Shown here: one piece after another, positions 1 through 6,780 of the stretch | How the letters are laid out: every line of letters begins with the position of its first letter | Numbering within the stretch: the first letter of the stretch is position 1 | Assembly: GCA_964548955.1 (NCBI GenBank) | Contig: CAZJTP010000128.1 | Span: 1-12,882 of the forward strand | Direction of reading: 5' to 3' | From: GCA-020344555 sp964548955 | GTDB lineage: Bacteria; Planctomycetota; Phycisphaerae; UBA1845 | Length of the DNA: 12,882 bases | Translations under genes and position numbers: made by a program | Notes under the pieces: model-generated | What the model saw: the letters and a program-made list of their open reading frames with translations, nothing else | What the model was told of the DNA's origin: nothing | The model's database searches: none

Positions 1-588
1 GCTCTGTGGGCCGACAATCTTGGAACCAGCCCGGCGATCTATGCTATTAATTGGCATGGGGGCCCTGCTGCCAGTTTTGCCGGAGACGTGTCCATCACCG
101 GCACACTCAGCAAAGGGGGAGGGAGCTTCAAAATCGACCATCCGCTCGACCCCGAGAACAAGTACCTCTGTCACAGTTTCGTCGAGAGCCCGGACATGAT
201 GAACGTCTACAACGGGAATGTCCTGCTGGATGGCCGTGGTGAGGCCGTTGTCAAGTTGCCCGATTGGTTCGAGGCGCTCAACGGCGATTTCCGTTATCAG
301 CTCACGCCGATCGGCGCGCCCGGGCCGAACCTCCACGTGGTCCAGGATAACAAGTTCAAGATCGCCGGTGGGAAGCCGGGGATGAGCGTCTCGTGGCAAG
401 TCACCGGCATTCGTAAAGACGCGTGGGCCGTGGCGAACCGCATCCCCACGGAAGTGGACAAGCCGGCCGACCAGCGCGGCACGTACCTGTATCCGGCGGC
501 GCACGGGAAGCCGAAGGAAAAGGGGCTGCACTATGCGATGTCGCAGGCAAAGCGCGCAGCCTCCACTCAAAATTCGGAGGGACGATAG
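1..588 (+). CDS. C-terminal part of a tail-fibre-like surface protein (5' end outside window)
   Basis: The reading frame is open from base 1 to the TAG at 586-588, giving 195 visible residues without the true start. The GTG at 88 lies inside the gene and is not a convincing start. The protein has a beta-rich, glycine-rich stretch (SFAGDVSITGTLSKGGG, about residues 26-42) followed by a conserved-looking block with the segments HSFVESPDMMNVYNGNV, FEALNGDFRYQLT and SWQVTGIRKDAWA. I recall this arrangement as the C-terminal domain of large planctomycete and myxobacterial secreted proteins built like phage tail fibres. That assignment is from memory of the family. No transmembrane segment is seen, and the tail is basic and polar. 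The next gene starts one base after the stop, so the two are probably cotranscribed. The biochemical role is unknown; surface display or adhesion is inference. Confidence 0.7.
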   Translation, partial: ALWADNLGTSPAIYAINWHGGPAASFAGDVSITGTLSKGGGSFKIDHPLDPENKYLCHSFVESPDMMNVYNGNVLLDGRGEAVVKLPDWFEALNGDFRYQLTPIGAPGPNLHVVQDNKFKIAGGKPGMSVSWQVTGIRKDAWAVANRIPTEVDKPADQRGTYLYPAAHGKPKEKGLHYAMSQAKRAASTQNSEGR

Positions 589-589
589 G

Positions 590-1030
590 ATGAATCACCG
601 AATCGTTGGGAATCGTAATGCCAAGGGCCTCTTGACGGGCCTTGTGGCTTGCATCTGCCTGTTTGCATTCCTTGGACTGGCCACAGCCTCGGACTACGAA
701 TTGTCGCGTCAGACCATCGACGGCGGTGGCGTCATGCGCAGCACTGGCGGTGACTTCGAGCTGTCGGGGACCATTGGCCAACCCGACGCCGGCGTCATGG
801 AAGGCGACGAGTTCACCCTGACCGGCGGATTCTGGTTCGAGGAGCCCCCGGACGACTGCAACAGCGACGGCTGGGTCGACCTGATCGACTACGATGACTT
901 CGACGGATGCCTGCTCGGGCCAGGCAGCGGATTGCCTCTGTCTGAGTGCAACTGTTTCGATCTCGACGGCGATAACGACGTTGATCTGTCTGACATCGCG
1001 CAGTTCCAGAGGGCGTTTACGGGCGGATAG
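590..1030 (+). CDS. Secreted dockerin-like protein with two calcium-binding loops
   Basis: This is a 146-residue protein starting at ATG 590, with GGAGG at 576-580 as ribosome binding site. An upstream in-frame ATG at 533 was rejected because it lies inside the preceding gene. Residues 1-35 form a signal peptide: a basic start (MNHRIVGNRNAK), a hydrophobic core (LLTGLVACICLFAFLGLA) and a cleavage region near TASD. A short domain with STGGDFELSGTIGQPDAG and FTLTGGFWF follows, a pattern common in planctomycete secreted proteins. Residues from about 89 carry two EF-hand-type loops: D89-x-N91-x-D93-G...D97 and D124-x-D126-x-D128-x-D-V-D with D135. This paired arrangement matches dockerin type I folds. 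No cohesin is visible here, so a cellulosome role is not implied. The protein is probably exported and binds calcium, and it follows the preceding gene by one base. Confidence 0.8.
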   Translation: MNHRIVGNRNAKGLLTGLVACICLFAFLGLATASDYELSRQTIDGGGVMRSTGGDFELSGTIGQPDAGVMEGDEFTLTGGFWFEEPPDDCNSDGWVDLIDYDDFDGCLLGPGSGLPLSECNCFDLDGDNDVDLSDIAQFQRAFTGG

Positions 1031-1117
1031 GAAACTCAGTCGGCCTCTAACCGGCATTAGATGACGGTCAGCTAGACGGAACACCGGCGACAGGCCGGAT
1101 CATTGGGAGAACGAGGG

Positions 1118-2485
1118 ATGAAGGCAACAAATACCATTCTGACCGTCGGCGTATGTGCCCTGGCATTGGCACCTACCACAACTTTGGGTGAAGCCGTCAG
1201 TACAACGTTTACTTATCAAGGTCAACTCAAGCGGAGCGGTGTGCCGGTGAACGAAACCTGTGACTTCTGGTTTTCGTTATGGGACGCACAAGGGGCTGGA
1301 AATCAAGTCGGTCCGACGCTCTCCTTTGATGGGCAGGGCACGAATCCGCCACCGATTGAAGTGGTCGATGGTCTGTTCACCGTCGAGTTGGACTTCGGGT
1401 CAAGTGTGTTCAACGGTAAGGCCCGCTGGCTGGACATCGCTGTGACGTATCCAAGCGGCCAGGGAACGATAATTATACTGACGCCGCGCCAGCGGCTGAC
1501 CGCCGCCCCATATGCGGCGTATGCGCTGGCCGGCCCTGGCAACGGTGGACTCTGGGCGGTGAATGGAGATAACATCCACAACACGAACAACGGTCACGTG
1601 GGCATCGGGACGACCGAGCCGGACTATCCCCTCCAAGTTAATGGTGATGTCACCCACCGAGCCATCTATGCGGGTGGAACGCTGTTCATCGCCAAAGGCT
1701 ATGAGGAGCCCGGGACGGGCCTTTCCGTTTCCCGAACGACGGTGACAAGCCCCATTCGGCTGTCGCTTCGAATGGAGATGGACGGCAACGAGATTGATGG
1801 ATTCTCTACCTTTGGAGATGCCAGCCTGATTCTGAACCGCACGTCAACGGGTAACGTTGGCATAGGAACAGGCAGCCCGCAGCGCAGACTGCAGGTCGGT
1901 GACAACACGGTTCCGGATTCGGAGGGGATGATTCGCCTCGCGTCCCGCTCGGGCACACAGGGGTCGAACAGAATCTGGGACATCGGCGTCCCGGAGACTG
2001 ACGGAGATTCGTCCGGGAAGGGCTATTCCTTTGTGATTGACGATACGCAATCAGGAGAGGACCCGGAGTTCATGGTCAAGTACGGTTCCGGCGACGTCGG
2101 CATCGGGACCGTCGAACCAGAAGCGAAGCTCGACGTGGTTGGGACCACGAGAACGACCGGGCTGGAGGTTGACGGCGGTGCGATTCGTGTCACGGGCGCA
2201 GGCTCTAATACGAGTACAGCGGTTTTTCGCCACGTTCCATCGATGTCAAACAGCGTGTGCGATGCCATTGGCAACGCATGCCATGAGACCACGATCGATC
2301 ACCCATTGGCCAACGATGATCCTTCGGCAATCCTGTTTGTCACACTAAATGGGGAAATGCGCGTCTATAGCGATTCGCATCCTCCACAGATCGAATACGA
2401 TTACGAAACAGGGCGCTGGAAGATTCGGTTGAAATGGTGGGACTTGTATGATCTGTCCTTCAATGTCATGATCATCAAGAACTGA
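1118..2485 (+). CDS. Secreted tail-fibre-like protein with GxVGIGT repeats
   Basis: The protein has 455 residues from ATG 1118. GGGAGA at 1105-1110 gives normal ribosome-binding spacing; the in-frame TTG at 1103 would fall inside that site. Residues 1-25 resemble a signal peptide (TILTVGVCALALAPTTTLGEA). The N-terminal domain begins TTFTYQGQLKRSGVPVNETC and runs through CDFWFSLWDAQGAGNQVG to TPRQRLTAAPYAAYAL. This is a domain I recognise from many planctomycete and Bacteroidetes secreted proteins. Three copies of the motif G-[HND]-V-G-I-G-T-x-x-P-x-x-x-L-x-V follow at about residues 159, 245 and 325, about 80-86 apart. They are typical of tail-fibre-like beta-helical stalks. The C-terminus (about 385-455) has two cysteines and a WKIRLKWWDLYDLSF segment that may cap the stalk. 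No endosialidase-chaperone catalytic motif was recognised. It is likely a surface fibre, with unknown ligand. Confidence 0.78.
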   Translation: MKATNTILTVGVCALALAPTTTLGEAVSTTFTYQGQLKRSGVPVNETCDFWFSLWDAQGAGNQVGPTLSFDGQGTNPPPIEVVDGLFTVELDFGSSVFNGKARWLDIAVTYPSGQGTIIILTPRQRLTAAPYAAYALAGPGNGGLWAVNGDNIHNTNNGHVGIGTTEPDYPLQVNGDVTHRAIYAGGTLFIAKGYEEPGTGLSVSRTTVTSPIRLSLRMEMDGNEIDGFSTFGDASLILNRTSTGNVGIGTGSPQRRLQVGDNTVPDSEGMIRLASRSGTQGSNRIWDIGVPETDGDSSGKGYSFVIDDTQSGEDPEFMVKYGSGDVGIGTVEPEAKLDVVGTTRTTGLEVDGGAIRVTGAGSNTSTAVFRHVPSMSNSVCDAIGNACHETTIDHPLANDDPSAILFVTLNGEMRVYSDSHPPQIEYDYETGRWKIRLKWWDLYDLSFNVMIIKN

Positions 2486-2618
2486 TTGTTGAGCGTTGGC
2501 ATCACGATCTTCCTTGCGTTCTGATAAAGGGATAGAAAGACAAAGGACGGAGGATCATCTTCTCGTAAGAGGTCGGCCGTCTGCAATGCTTGGAGAGTCT
2601 TGCCCGTGGACTGAGAGC

Positions 2619-2674
2619 GGCCCGGCCGCGCCTTTCGCCTTGCGGCTACTCGCCACGGCCGGGCCTTCTTCTTT
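2619..2674 (+). terminator. Rho-independent-type terminator candidate
   Basis: A perfect 10-base inverted repeat (GGCCCGGCCG at 2619-2628, CGGCCGGGCC at 2656-2665) with a 27-base loop is followed by TTCTTCTTT on the + strand. It lies about 130 bases after the tail-fibre gene and before a gene on the opposite strand. The T tract is broken by cytosines and the loop is long, so strength is uncertain. Confidence 0.55.
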
Positions 2675-2734
2675 GCCTACCCGCCTTGGCGACGGGCACG
2701 CCGGACAACCGGGTGGTCCCTGAGCACGGCACGG

Positions 2735-2761
2735 CCGGACGAGCTTGATCTACCCGTCCGG
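2735..2761. repeat. Short inverted repeat in intergenic region
   Basis: CCGGACG (2735-2741) and CGTCCGG (2755-2761) form a perfect 7-base stem with a 13-base loop. It lies between two converging genes and could end transcription of the minus-strand gene, but no T tract follows on either strand. The rest of 2486-2823 holds no convincing gene. Confidence 0.35.
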
Positions 2762-2823
2762 ATCTGGCCGCAGGCTTGTGCCGCCTGCGATTCCCATTCA
2801 CCAGCCGCGCTATCCCAGCGTAC

Positions 2824-3327
2824 TCAGGGAACCTCGGAGACGCGGAACCCGATGTTGTAGTTCTCGAACGCCGGGTTCATGTTGATGCGGTACGACGCGT
2901 ATAGGTAGCTGACGTCGATCTCGAACGACCCGCCGCGCGAGCCGCGAGACGACCCGATCACAGCCTCATTCCACTCCCACACGTTCACGCCCTGGTCGAA
3001 CGTGCCGTAGGGGCTGTCCGAATTCTCATGAGCGCCGACCTCCGTGCGATAGTAGGGGCTGCCGATCGTGTCACCGCTGTTGTAGAACGTTGCGTTGTTG
3101 CCGGGGTCAGGATCAAACAGATCGTTGCTCGGCACGCCGTCGCTGCTCGTCGGATAGTCGAAGTAGTTGCCCGTCACTCCGTCGTTGTAGTGATAGGCCG
3201 CCTTGTACCACTCGTCCTCTGACGGAATCACCCACGTGGTGTCCGGCTCGTGCGTAATCGCCAACAGCTCAGCATGCTCGACATGCTGATTTCGGCTAGT
3301 CTCTGCAGGAAAAGAGCTTACGCTCAA
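2824..3327 (-). pseudogene. SUMF1/formylglycine-generating-enzyme domain protein, N-terminal half missing
   Basis: The open frame encodes 167 residues. From about residue 31 it reads like the second half of a SUMF1 (FGE-sulfatase) domain: WVIPSEDEWYKAAYH, GNNATFYNSGD, GVNVWEWNEAVIGSSRGSRG, SYRINMNPAFENYNIGFRVS, then a stop. Planctomycete homologues are normally about 250-300 residues, with a signal peptide and an N-terminal half carrying motifs such as TEVTNAQYAEFLN. None of this is found in any minus-strand frame upstream. The first 30 residues (MSVSSFPAETSRNQ...) look unrelated. The simplest reading is a 5'-truncated gene, joined to foreign or decayed DNA near 3240-3290. No PEP-CTERM anchor follows the final VSEVP. 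Family assignment is firm; loss of function is inference. Confidence 0.65.
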
Positions 3328-3486
3328 ATCCGGGTGTGGCAGTAGGTTACGATTTCGGCATCAATCACGCTCATAATCCGGAGGCTACCGCGAACTGGAC
3401 AGTCTCCTCGAGTACTCGAATCCATTCCACCACAACACCAAGATGAGTGGGAGTTCTGGGCTGATCAACGAGACAGAACTCTCGAC
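3328..3486. other. Unassigned sequence between two gene fragments
   Basis: No complete gene is seen. On the + strand a stop-free stretch of 64 codons (3377-3571, no ATG at its beginning) encodes segments such as ELDSLLEYSNPFHHNT and ELSTYVTMALDFVSRVDLYP that look protein-like but are not recognised. On the minus strand there is a 47-codon stop-free stretch ending LEETVQFAVASGL. Both may be remains of genes lost in the same event that cut the neighbours, or chance. Confidence 0.3.
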
Positions 3487-3711
3487 CTATGTGACAATGG
3501 CGCTCGACTTCGTATCACGAGTGGATCTGTACCCAGGCACGACATCAGCCCGTAGCACACGCGGATCGTAGAATCGAAAACGGTACCGTGTGGCGGATTT
3601 GTCCTTGGCCATCAGAAACTGGCGCAAGTTCGTAGGGTGTGTCCCTTGACGCACCATTAAAATGCGGACGTGAGATTGGTGTGCCCGGGCCGGCACCTTG
3701 CGATCCTGCAC
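3487..3711 (-). pseudogene. Relic of a DUF4123 (type VI secretion adaptor) gene
   Basis: This 74-residue frame contains NLRQFLMAKDKSATRYR followed by FRFYDPRVLR (residues 45-54, bases 3550-3579). The FRFYDPRVLR block preceded by a LRxFLxxxD strand is the hallmark of DUF4123, a domain of adaptor proteins that load effectors onto VgrG spikes of type VI secretion systems. A full domain is about 120 residues. Here only the central strands remain: after RVLRA the sequence stops resembling the family, and the part that should lie upstream is replaced by the end of the DUF2330 gene, which overlaps in another frame at 3657-3711. No VgrG, Hcp or effector gene is in the window. I read it as a non-functional fragment. 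The family call rests on one short block, so it could be coincidence, though the block is unusually specific. Confidence 0.5.
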
Positions 3712-4823
3712 ATTAGACCATAGAGCACCAGCACCATCAGCGGAGGCCCGGCTACGGACAGACTACTCTTGGAGCTCCATGCGGGTTCGAAAGTCGGCCT
3801 GATACTCGTATCACTTGCGGCGTCGCGGAACACGAAGTCCAGCTCCATTTGATTCCTAGTCATGATCGTTCGCATTCGCGTGAGAAATGTAGAATCCAGT
3901 GAGTCTGGTGCTTCTGGCCAGATGGAGCTCAACCAGTCGCCGGACATAGGGAATGCGAACTCCGTGACCAATACCACACCGTCCCATGTAGCGAGCGCCT
4001 GGTCGAACAGCGAACCGTAGTTGCTGGTGTCGGTCGCAAGATCATAGGTGACCGCGTCGCGAGAGACGAGGGCGTTGGATACATTGGCCGCCTCCGTCCG
4101 GTGGTCAGCCAGGACATAGATCAGCACTTCCGTCTCATTAGCCGCGGAAATCTGCGAGATGGCCATCGGGTAGAATCGTTGCGAGGTCTGGCATGAAAAC
4201 TGGATAGGGGGTATCTCGATATCACCGTCATTCGAGACTTGATCCGGTTCGGCCACGCGTAGGGCGAGAAAGTGCATTCCATCTTGGATATACGTGTCAA
4301 GGATGTCGTCGGCCTCCTCGGGCACACGGTACCCGTTGTCGTTGAGCCAATTCAGAAGGGCGTCGCTTCCTGTACTTGTCAAGGCAACCCATTCAAATAT
4401 CCCGGCGCGACCACCGGCCTCAACATCAACCACCCCGGGGACAGTCATATCACCGGCCAAGGCGCCGCAAGCGCAGCCATAACCGCCTCCCGTTGCGACG
4501 AAGAAGCGCGGTCTGGTCTGTTCATTCAGCTCATCAAACAGACTCGCGGTCTCGTGGCTCAGCACATCGGTCGGTGTAGCGGGCACAGGCAGTATCCAGG
4601 CAAACTCAGTTGGACTACCGTCATAATACGTCCGTAACACATACGTCACGTACTCGGTGCCAGCTTCGTTGTCGCCGCGAATTGCCAGTAAAGCCTCCTG
4701 ACGAGTCTGGGCCAGCTCACCTTCTTCCGCGGCCTTGATGAAATAACCTCCATCAGCGATTACGAATGGACAACTGGTCAAACACATGAATAACAAGAGC
4801 ACACACGTGCGGGTGCATCTCAT
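3657..4823 (-). CDS. DUF2330 family exported protein
   Basis: The 388-residue protein starts at ATG 4823 behind a strong AGGAGG. Residues 1-23 are an export signal (CVLLLFMCLTSCPFVIA). It also contains L15-T-S-C18, a plausible lipobox, so it may be a lipoprotein or cleaved near residue 23. The body matches DUF2330: YVLRTYYDGSPTEFAWILPV (about 60-80), a variable region with ETASLFDELNEQTRPRFF, WLNDNGYRVPEEADDILDTY (about 158-177), FLALRVAEPDQVSNDGDIEI with PPIQFSC, and near the C-terminus FLTRMRTIMTRNQMELDFVF. Residues about 360-376 are a hydrophobic stretch (GPPLMVLVLYGLMCRIA) followed by basic residues, fitting a C-terminal membrane anchor. The Cys usually seen in the CGGFF motif near the mature N-terminus is absent here (DGGYF). 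The last ten residues may have been altered by the join with the DUF4123 relic. Function of the family is unknown. Confidence 0.85.
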   Translation of the reverse strand: MRCTRTCVLLLFMCLTSCPFVIADGGYFIKAAEEGELAQTRQEALLAIRGDNEAGTEYVTYVLRTYYDGSPTEFAWILPVPATPTDVLSHETASLFDELNEQTRPRFFVATGGGYGCACGALAGDMTVPGVVDVEAGGRAGIFEWVALTSTGSDALLNWLNDNGYRVPEEADDILDTYIQDGMHFLALRVAEPDQVSNDGDIEIPPIQFSCQTSQRFYPMAISQISAANETEVLIYVLADHRTEAANVSNALVSRDAVTYDLATDTSNYGSLFDQALATWDGVVLVTEFAFPMSGDWLSSIWPEAPDSLDSTFLTRMRTIMTRNQMELDFVFRDAASDTSIRPTFEPAWSSKSSLSVAGPPLMVLVLYGLMCRIARCRPGHTNLTSAF

Positions 4824-4830
4824 GATCGTT

Positions 4831-4836
4831 CCTCCT
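4831..4836 (-). promoter_or_regulatory. Ribosome binding site of the DUF2330 gene
   Basis: AGGAGG on the minus strand, 7 bases before ATG 4823, fixes the start of the DUF2330 gene. It is the strongest such site in the window. Confidence 0.75.
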
Positions 4837-4844
4837 CTTTTGAC

Positions 4845-5117
4845 TCAACCTCTGCCATCCTCGCTGCAGAAAGGAACACGGTCCTGTCTCCGTGCTGTGT
4901 GGCACTGATGCGGCTCGTCACAACGCGGACTCCCGCGCTTAAGGCTCAGCAGCCCGAGAGTCAGCTGGACTACGCTAACATGGTAGCCGGACGTCGTCAA
5001 TTCAACCACTTTATTGTCAATCAACTGTTGATGATCCCAGAGCGTCAGTGAGCCGCAGTCAAGAAGAAAGCAACCATACTGTTCCTCTCGCCCACAGTAT
5101 GCGGACCGCCGTTTCAC
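4845..5117 (-). CDS. Hypothetical small ORF upstream of DUF2330 gene
   Basis: A 90-residue frame starts at GTG 5117 and ends 21 bases before the DUF2330 start, so it could be the first gene of that operon. The middle (FLLDCGSLTLWDHQQLI, VVELTTSGYHVSVVQLTLGL) looks fairly protein-like, while the C-terminus is basic and low in hydrophobic residues (CDEPHQCHTARRQDR). There is no good ribosome binding site and no family is recognised. It may equally be a chance frame in the DUF2330 leader. Confidence 0.22.
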   Translation of the reverse strand: MKRRSAYCGREEQYGCFLLDCGSLTLWDHQQLIDNKVVELTTSGYHVSVVQLTLGLLSLKRGSPRCDEPHQCHTARRQDRVPFCSEDGRG

Positions 5118-5170
5118 ATCATCCTAGAGTACTCCAAGTGTCTGGACTACAATCCGAATCGGTTGCGTGA

Positions 5171-5323
5171 GTGACTTGTCACCGGTTCATGCAGGGCAAG
5201 CTGGAGCACGATGTGCAGGATGTCTTCGCTAACATCGCGCGCCGACTACAGAAGTACTCGCCCAGTTTGCCTAGATTTCTCGTATCTGCCGTCTTTCTGG
5301 TCGCGATTCCTGCCGCGAGGTAG
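5171..5323 (+). CDS. Possible short ORF or gene relic between convergent frames
   Basis: A 50-codon frame (GTG at 5171, or ATG at 5189 for 44 residues) ends at TAG 5321-5323. It encodes a helical polar stretch (KLEHDVQDVFANIARRLQKY) and then a hydrophobic stretch (RFLVSAVFLVAIPAA) like a single membrane segment. Codon composition is good but there is no ribosome binding site, and an in-frame TGA lies just before it at 5168-5170. It could be the decayed end of a longer gene. Otherwise 5118-5365 shows only a small palindrome, GTGAC-TT-GTCAC at 5171-5182. Confidence 0.22.
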   Translation: MTCHRFMQGKLEHDVQDVFANIARRLQKYSPSLPRFLVSAVFLVAIPAAR

Positions 5324-5365
5324 CGACAACCATGCACAATCGTGCTGGCCGAGTCATGTTTCCGT

Positions 5366-6154
5366 CTACCGCCCCACACCGGCGACGAGAAGCACTCCCA
5401 GCATGACAAGTAGCACAGACACTACATGGCTGAACAGGCGCTCGGAGATACGATCGTGGATGATCGTGCCGACGATGATCCCGGCAACCGAACCCGGGAG
5501 TAGCCATGCCGCCGCTACGGCGCGATCTACGGTCACCAAGTCAGCCTTGGCGTAGGCGCCCGCGCGCAGGAGGCTCATCAGTAGGAAATAGACCAGAATG
5601 GTCGAACGAAAGGCGGCCTTGTTCAACCGGCAAGCCCGCAGGAAGATGATCACCGGGGGACCGCCGGTGCCGAACATGGCGCCGAGAACACCGGAGAGCA
5701 AGCCGACCGGAAGCGAGATCCACGGTGCCTTCGGAGGTAAGCGCGCTTCACTTCTCATGAGATTCTGATCGCCATGCCTAACTCGATTCTCGAACATGAA
5801 GTACAGCCCCGCCCCCATCACCACCAATCCGAGGAACCGCTTTAGCAGGCTGACATCGGTCGTGACAAGGACTCGTGTCCCCAGCCACAGACCTACGGCC
5901 ATACCCGGCACCAGCCAGCCTAACAGACGAATCCTCGCCTGACGCCAAGCGCGGGTCAGAACCCACACCTCGGTCACGAAGGTGAGGATGAGGAGAACGA
6001 CGACAACACCAGTCAAGTCGGGCAGCACCAAGGCCATCAAGGCCACTGCGAACATGCCAGCTCCAAAACCGACCGTGGCGTAGATGAGCTGGGCCCCGGC
6101 CATGATCAGGACGCAGGCGATAAAGGACAGCAGATTGCCGAACAAGTCTGGCAT
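5366..6154 (-). CDS. TSUP family membrane permease (TauE/SafE-like)
   Basis: The 262-residue integral membrane protein has about eight hydrophobic segments, and its length is normal for the family. TSUP proteins are two-fold repeats, and both repeat signatures are visible. In the first half, IYATVGFGAGMFAVALMALV at residues 24-43 is followed by LPDLTG. In the second half, LLSGVLGAMFGTGGPPVIIF at residues 152-171 carries the typical G-x-x-G-G-P-P core. These carriers move small sulfur-containing or organic anions such as sulfite, sulfoacetate or taurine across the inner membrane. The substrate here cannot be told from sequence. The ATG at 6154 lacks a clear ribosome binding site, but no better start is in frame. 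No sulfur-metabolism gene is next to it; the neighbours are a divergent zinc-ribbon protein and, downstream, poorly coding DNA. Confidence 0.9.
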   Translation of the reverse strand: MPDLFGNLLSFIACVLIMAGAQLIYATVGFGAGMFAVALMALVLPDLTGVVVVLLILTFVTEVWVLTRAWRQARIRLLGWLVPGMAVGLWLGTRVLVTTDVSLLKRFLGLVVMGAGLYFMFENRVRHGDQNLMRSEARLPPKAPWISLPVGLLSGVLGAMFGTGGPPVIIFLRACRLNKAAFRSTILVYFLLMSLLRAGAYAKADLVTVDRAVAAAWLLPGSVAGIIVGTIIHDRISERLFSHVVSVLLVMLGVLLVAGVGR

Positions 6155-6246
6155 CGGACGGGCAGGTTAGCGTCGTTTGGGCCACAAAGCGAGCCAACGG
6201 TCGCAACGAAACCGGTTGACAGATGAGTGACTCCGGACTTACGCAT

Positions 6247-6263
6247 CGATGACGCCGTCATCG
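6247..6263. promoter_or_regulatory. Small palindrome in divergent promoter region
   Basis: CGATGAC-GCC-GTCATCG is a perfect 7-base inverted repeat with a 3-base centre. It sits 93 bases upstream of the TSUP start, in the 330-base stretch between two divergent genes, where a repressor site or small hairpin would be plausible. Just after it, GGGCCCG occurs twice (about 6318-6337). No gene is convincing in 6155-6485. Confidence 0.3.
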
Positions 6264-6509
6264 CCGAGTACGCGGGAAGTTACGCAGCCGTCAGATGATG
6301 GTGCCGGCTATGCCAATGGGCCCGGGAATGGGCCCGATGTAAACTTCGTGATAGCCGTCTTCTGCTCCGTCGCGCTTGCCGGCACCTTTCGCGCTAGTGC
6401 ACTTCATGCACGGTCTTTGTTCTTCCGAGAATCCACTTGCGCGCTCTGCAATCTTGCGATATCTTTTAGTGAGAATGCGAGGTACATGATGTAGATCGGA
6501 ACGCATAAG

Positions 6510-6779
6510 TTGATCTTAGCAGGTATCATCAATGCGGTGCTTATCTTGGCCAACGCCGGCGCGATCGTGGATTGGCTAAAGGGGATCGGCCTAATTCCTC
6601 TGGCCGAGCGCCTTCGGTCGGAATACATCACCGGGACAACGATTGCCGTGATCGTGGCACTCCTAATCCTACTGACATCTCGAGCGGCATGGGCCGTGGA
6701 GGCGCGGCGATGTCCGGTGTGTGATTCGCTCGCGCTTAGACAGGGCAGGTATTGTGTGGAGTGTGGGAGTCGGATGTGA
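6510..6779 (+). CDS. Small membrane protein with C-terminal zinc ribbon
   Basis: The product has 89 residues if read from TTG 6510. Residues 1-21 (LAGIINAVLILANAGAIVDW) and about 43-58 (GTTIAVIVALLILLTS) are membrane segments. The C-terminus has C68-P-V-C71, a 10-residue spacer and C82-V-E-C85-G, a typical zinc ribbon of the kind seen at the ends of small bacterial membrane proteins. The start is doubtful: the frame has no internal ATG, and TTG 6510 has only a weak GGAA upstream. Directly upstream in the same frame is GAGG (6479-6482), ATG ATG (6486-6491) and then TAG (6492-6494). This looks like a natural start with a nonsense codon at position 3. The gene is therefore either expressed from TTG or inactivated. 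Function unknown; possibly membrane-tethered protein or nucleic acid binding. Confidence 0.6.
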   Translation: MILAGIINAVLILANAGAIVDWLKGIGLIPLAERLRSEYITGTTIAVIVALLILLTSRAAWAVEARRCPVCDSLALRQGRYCVECGSRM

Positions 6780-6780
6780 G

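Noticed and set aside
590..1030. Cellulosome component
   Set aside because: The dockerin-like loops alone do not show this; no cohesin, scaffoldin or glycoside hydrolase is nearby, and such domains are widespread in planctomycete secreted proteins.
401..1084. 227-residue minus-strand frame
   Set aside because: Lies opposite two genes with recognised domains and a signal peptide; no domain or start signal of its own.
2496..2723. 75-residue + strand frame after the tail-fibre gene
   Set aside because: Runs through the terminator hairpin, has no ribosome binding site and no protein-like composition.
3487..3711. Active type VI secretion locus
   Set aside because: Only a fragment of one adaptor domain is present; no VgrG, Hcp, sheath or baseplate gene is in the window.
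6249..6494. 81-residue + strand frame upstream of and in phase with the zinc-ribbon gene
   Set aside because: Most of it looks non-coding and has no ribosome binding site; only the last codons (ATG ATG TAG) are meaningful, as the likely original start of the zinc-ribbon gene.
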